Source: Sphingomonas sp. Root720 (GTDB lineage Bacteria; Pseudomonadota; Alphaproteobacteria; Sphingomonadales; Sphingomonadaceae). From it: DNA of 64,000 nucleotides. A program made the position numbers and the translations under genes. The notes beneath the pieces were generated by a model, which was not told where the DNA came from, made no database searches, and saw only the letters and a program-made list of their open reading frames with translations. Positions 63,713 to 64,000 of the stretch are shown in pieces (within the stretch, counting starts at the first letter, position 1; every line of letters starts with the position of its first letter). The stretch is from contig NZ_LMID01000015.1 of assembly GCF_001428605.1 (NCBI RefSeq), positions 145,591-209,590 on the forward strand. Reading direction: 5' to 3'.

Positions 63713-63935
63713 TTTGTTTTTGCCTCAGGTGCCGGCGGTCACATCCGTGACCTTGGCTATCCTCGCATAAGCTCGGGCGGCCGTTCGGCCTTGCGGGACA
63801 TAAATGTCCCGACGCAGAGCTTATCGTCGGAGCCCGTCAGGGCTCCGCAAGCGCGAACGCGCGCCCGAGCTTATGCGAGGATAGCCAAGCAGGGCGGATG
63901 CCCTGCGCCCGGCGCTTGAGGGCTGAACAACAAAA
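63713..63935. repeat. Large palindromic element, copy 4
   Basis: Ends TTTTGTTTTTGCCTCAGGTG and GCGCTTGAGGGCTGAACAAC. Inner arms TTGGCTATCCTCGCATAAGC (63753-63772) and the inverse near 63869-63888. Local hairpins: GGTCAC-ATCC-GTGACC, GCAGGGC-GGAT-GCCCTGC, GGCCG-TT-CGGCC, GGGACA-TAAA-TGTCCC, CGACG-N9-CGTCG, GGAGCCC-GTCA-GGGCTCC and GCGCG-AA-CGCGC. It is the most complete copy and best for defining the element. Confidence 0.93.
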
Positions 63936-63948
63936 GCAAGAATCAGGA

Positions 63949-63970
63949 GGATCGGGCGGTCGCCCGATCC
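63949..63970 (-). terminator. Perfect hairpin near the window end, probable terminator of a minus-strand gene
   Basis: GGATCGGGCG-GT-CGCCCGATCC, ten base pairs. On the minus strand it directly follows stop codons at 63970-63979 and is followed by CTTGCTTTTGTT, so it probably ends a gene that enters the window from the right. That gene has at most ten codons here and cannot be named. Confidence 0.5.
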
Positions 63971-64000
63971 TACAGCTCAATCTTCCGGCGCGATCGTGAC

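Noticed and set aside
63977-64000. Minus-strand gene end reading VTIAPED-stop or SRSRRKIEL-stop
   Set aside because: Fewer than ten codons are in the window and two frames fit; a gene is likely because a terminator hairpin follows, but it cannot be named.

Overview
The window comes from a GC-rich alphaproteobacterial chromosome, almost certainly a member of the Sphingomonadaceae. The case rests on gene content and order: tsaB-rimI-mucR-fur-plsC-miaB-phoH-ybeY, hflKC beside a Do-type protease, a split metH, plant/alpha-type GshA, an XrtV-type exosortase locus, and an alkaline phosphatase resembling the Sphingomonas secreted enzyme. Assignments are by recognition of protein families; no database search was run.

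Layout. 1-12 kb: end of trpE, an outer-membrane beta-barrel protein, degP-hflC-hflK (-), mrp and a CoA-binding protein (+), an inositol-phosphatase-like protein, pmbA and ubiA (-), rsmE and gshA (+). 12.0-12.5 kb holds a gene-free, strongly foldable stretch I cannot name. 12.5-25.5 kb is a protein-sorting and exopolysaccharide region: a CAP protein, a PEP-CTERM substrate, exosortase XrtV, EpsI, a small accessory membrane protein, an EpsD-like lipoprotein, a polyprenyl-phosphate sugar transferase, a TPR lipoprotein, two glycosyltransferases, a flippase and an O-antigen-ligase-like protein. The matching export machinery (Wza, outer-membrane barrel, Wzc and a separate BY-kinase) lies in a minus-strand operon at 55.0-59.1 kb. 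25.5-32.9 kb is housekeeping: NifU-like scaffold, nitroreductase, tsaB, rimI, mucR, fur, plsC, miaB, phoH, ybeY. 33-38.8 kb has two PQQ-type sugar dehydrogenases and a GMC oxidoreductase around corC. 38.9-46.8 kb has bpt, ilvA, a 3-hydroxyisobutyrate-dehydrogenase-like enzyme, an amidohydrolase, an alkaline phosphatase and a beta-helix protein. 46.9-52.7 kb is a methionine-cycle operon (ArsR-methyltransferase regulator, metF, split metH). 52.8-55 kb has mlaA, a small lipoprotein and an acid phosphatase. 59.3-64 kb has tRNA-Leu, ihfB, a cytochrome c, two poorly known proteins, tRNA-Tyr and rlmB.

Two observations stand out. First, the tRNA-Leu(UAA) gene at 59311-59661 is interrupted between U34 and A35 by a 262-nt group I intron. 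Second, four copies of a roughly 200-240 bp palindromic element (16901-17143, 31016-31215, 39806-40010, 63713-63935) sit at gene 3' ends. Each is a large inverted repeat carrying smaller hairpins whose stems differ between copies yet stay self-complementary around a fixed ATCC or GGAT loop. One copy supplies the last codons and the stop codon of miaB. Two other short inverted-repeat families are also present; one of them supplies the apparent start of the amidohydrolase gene and the other separates the two metH genes.
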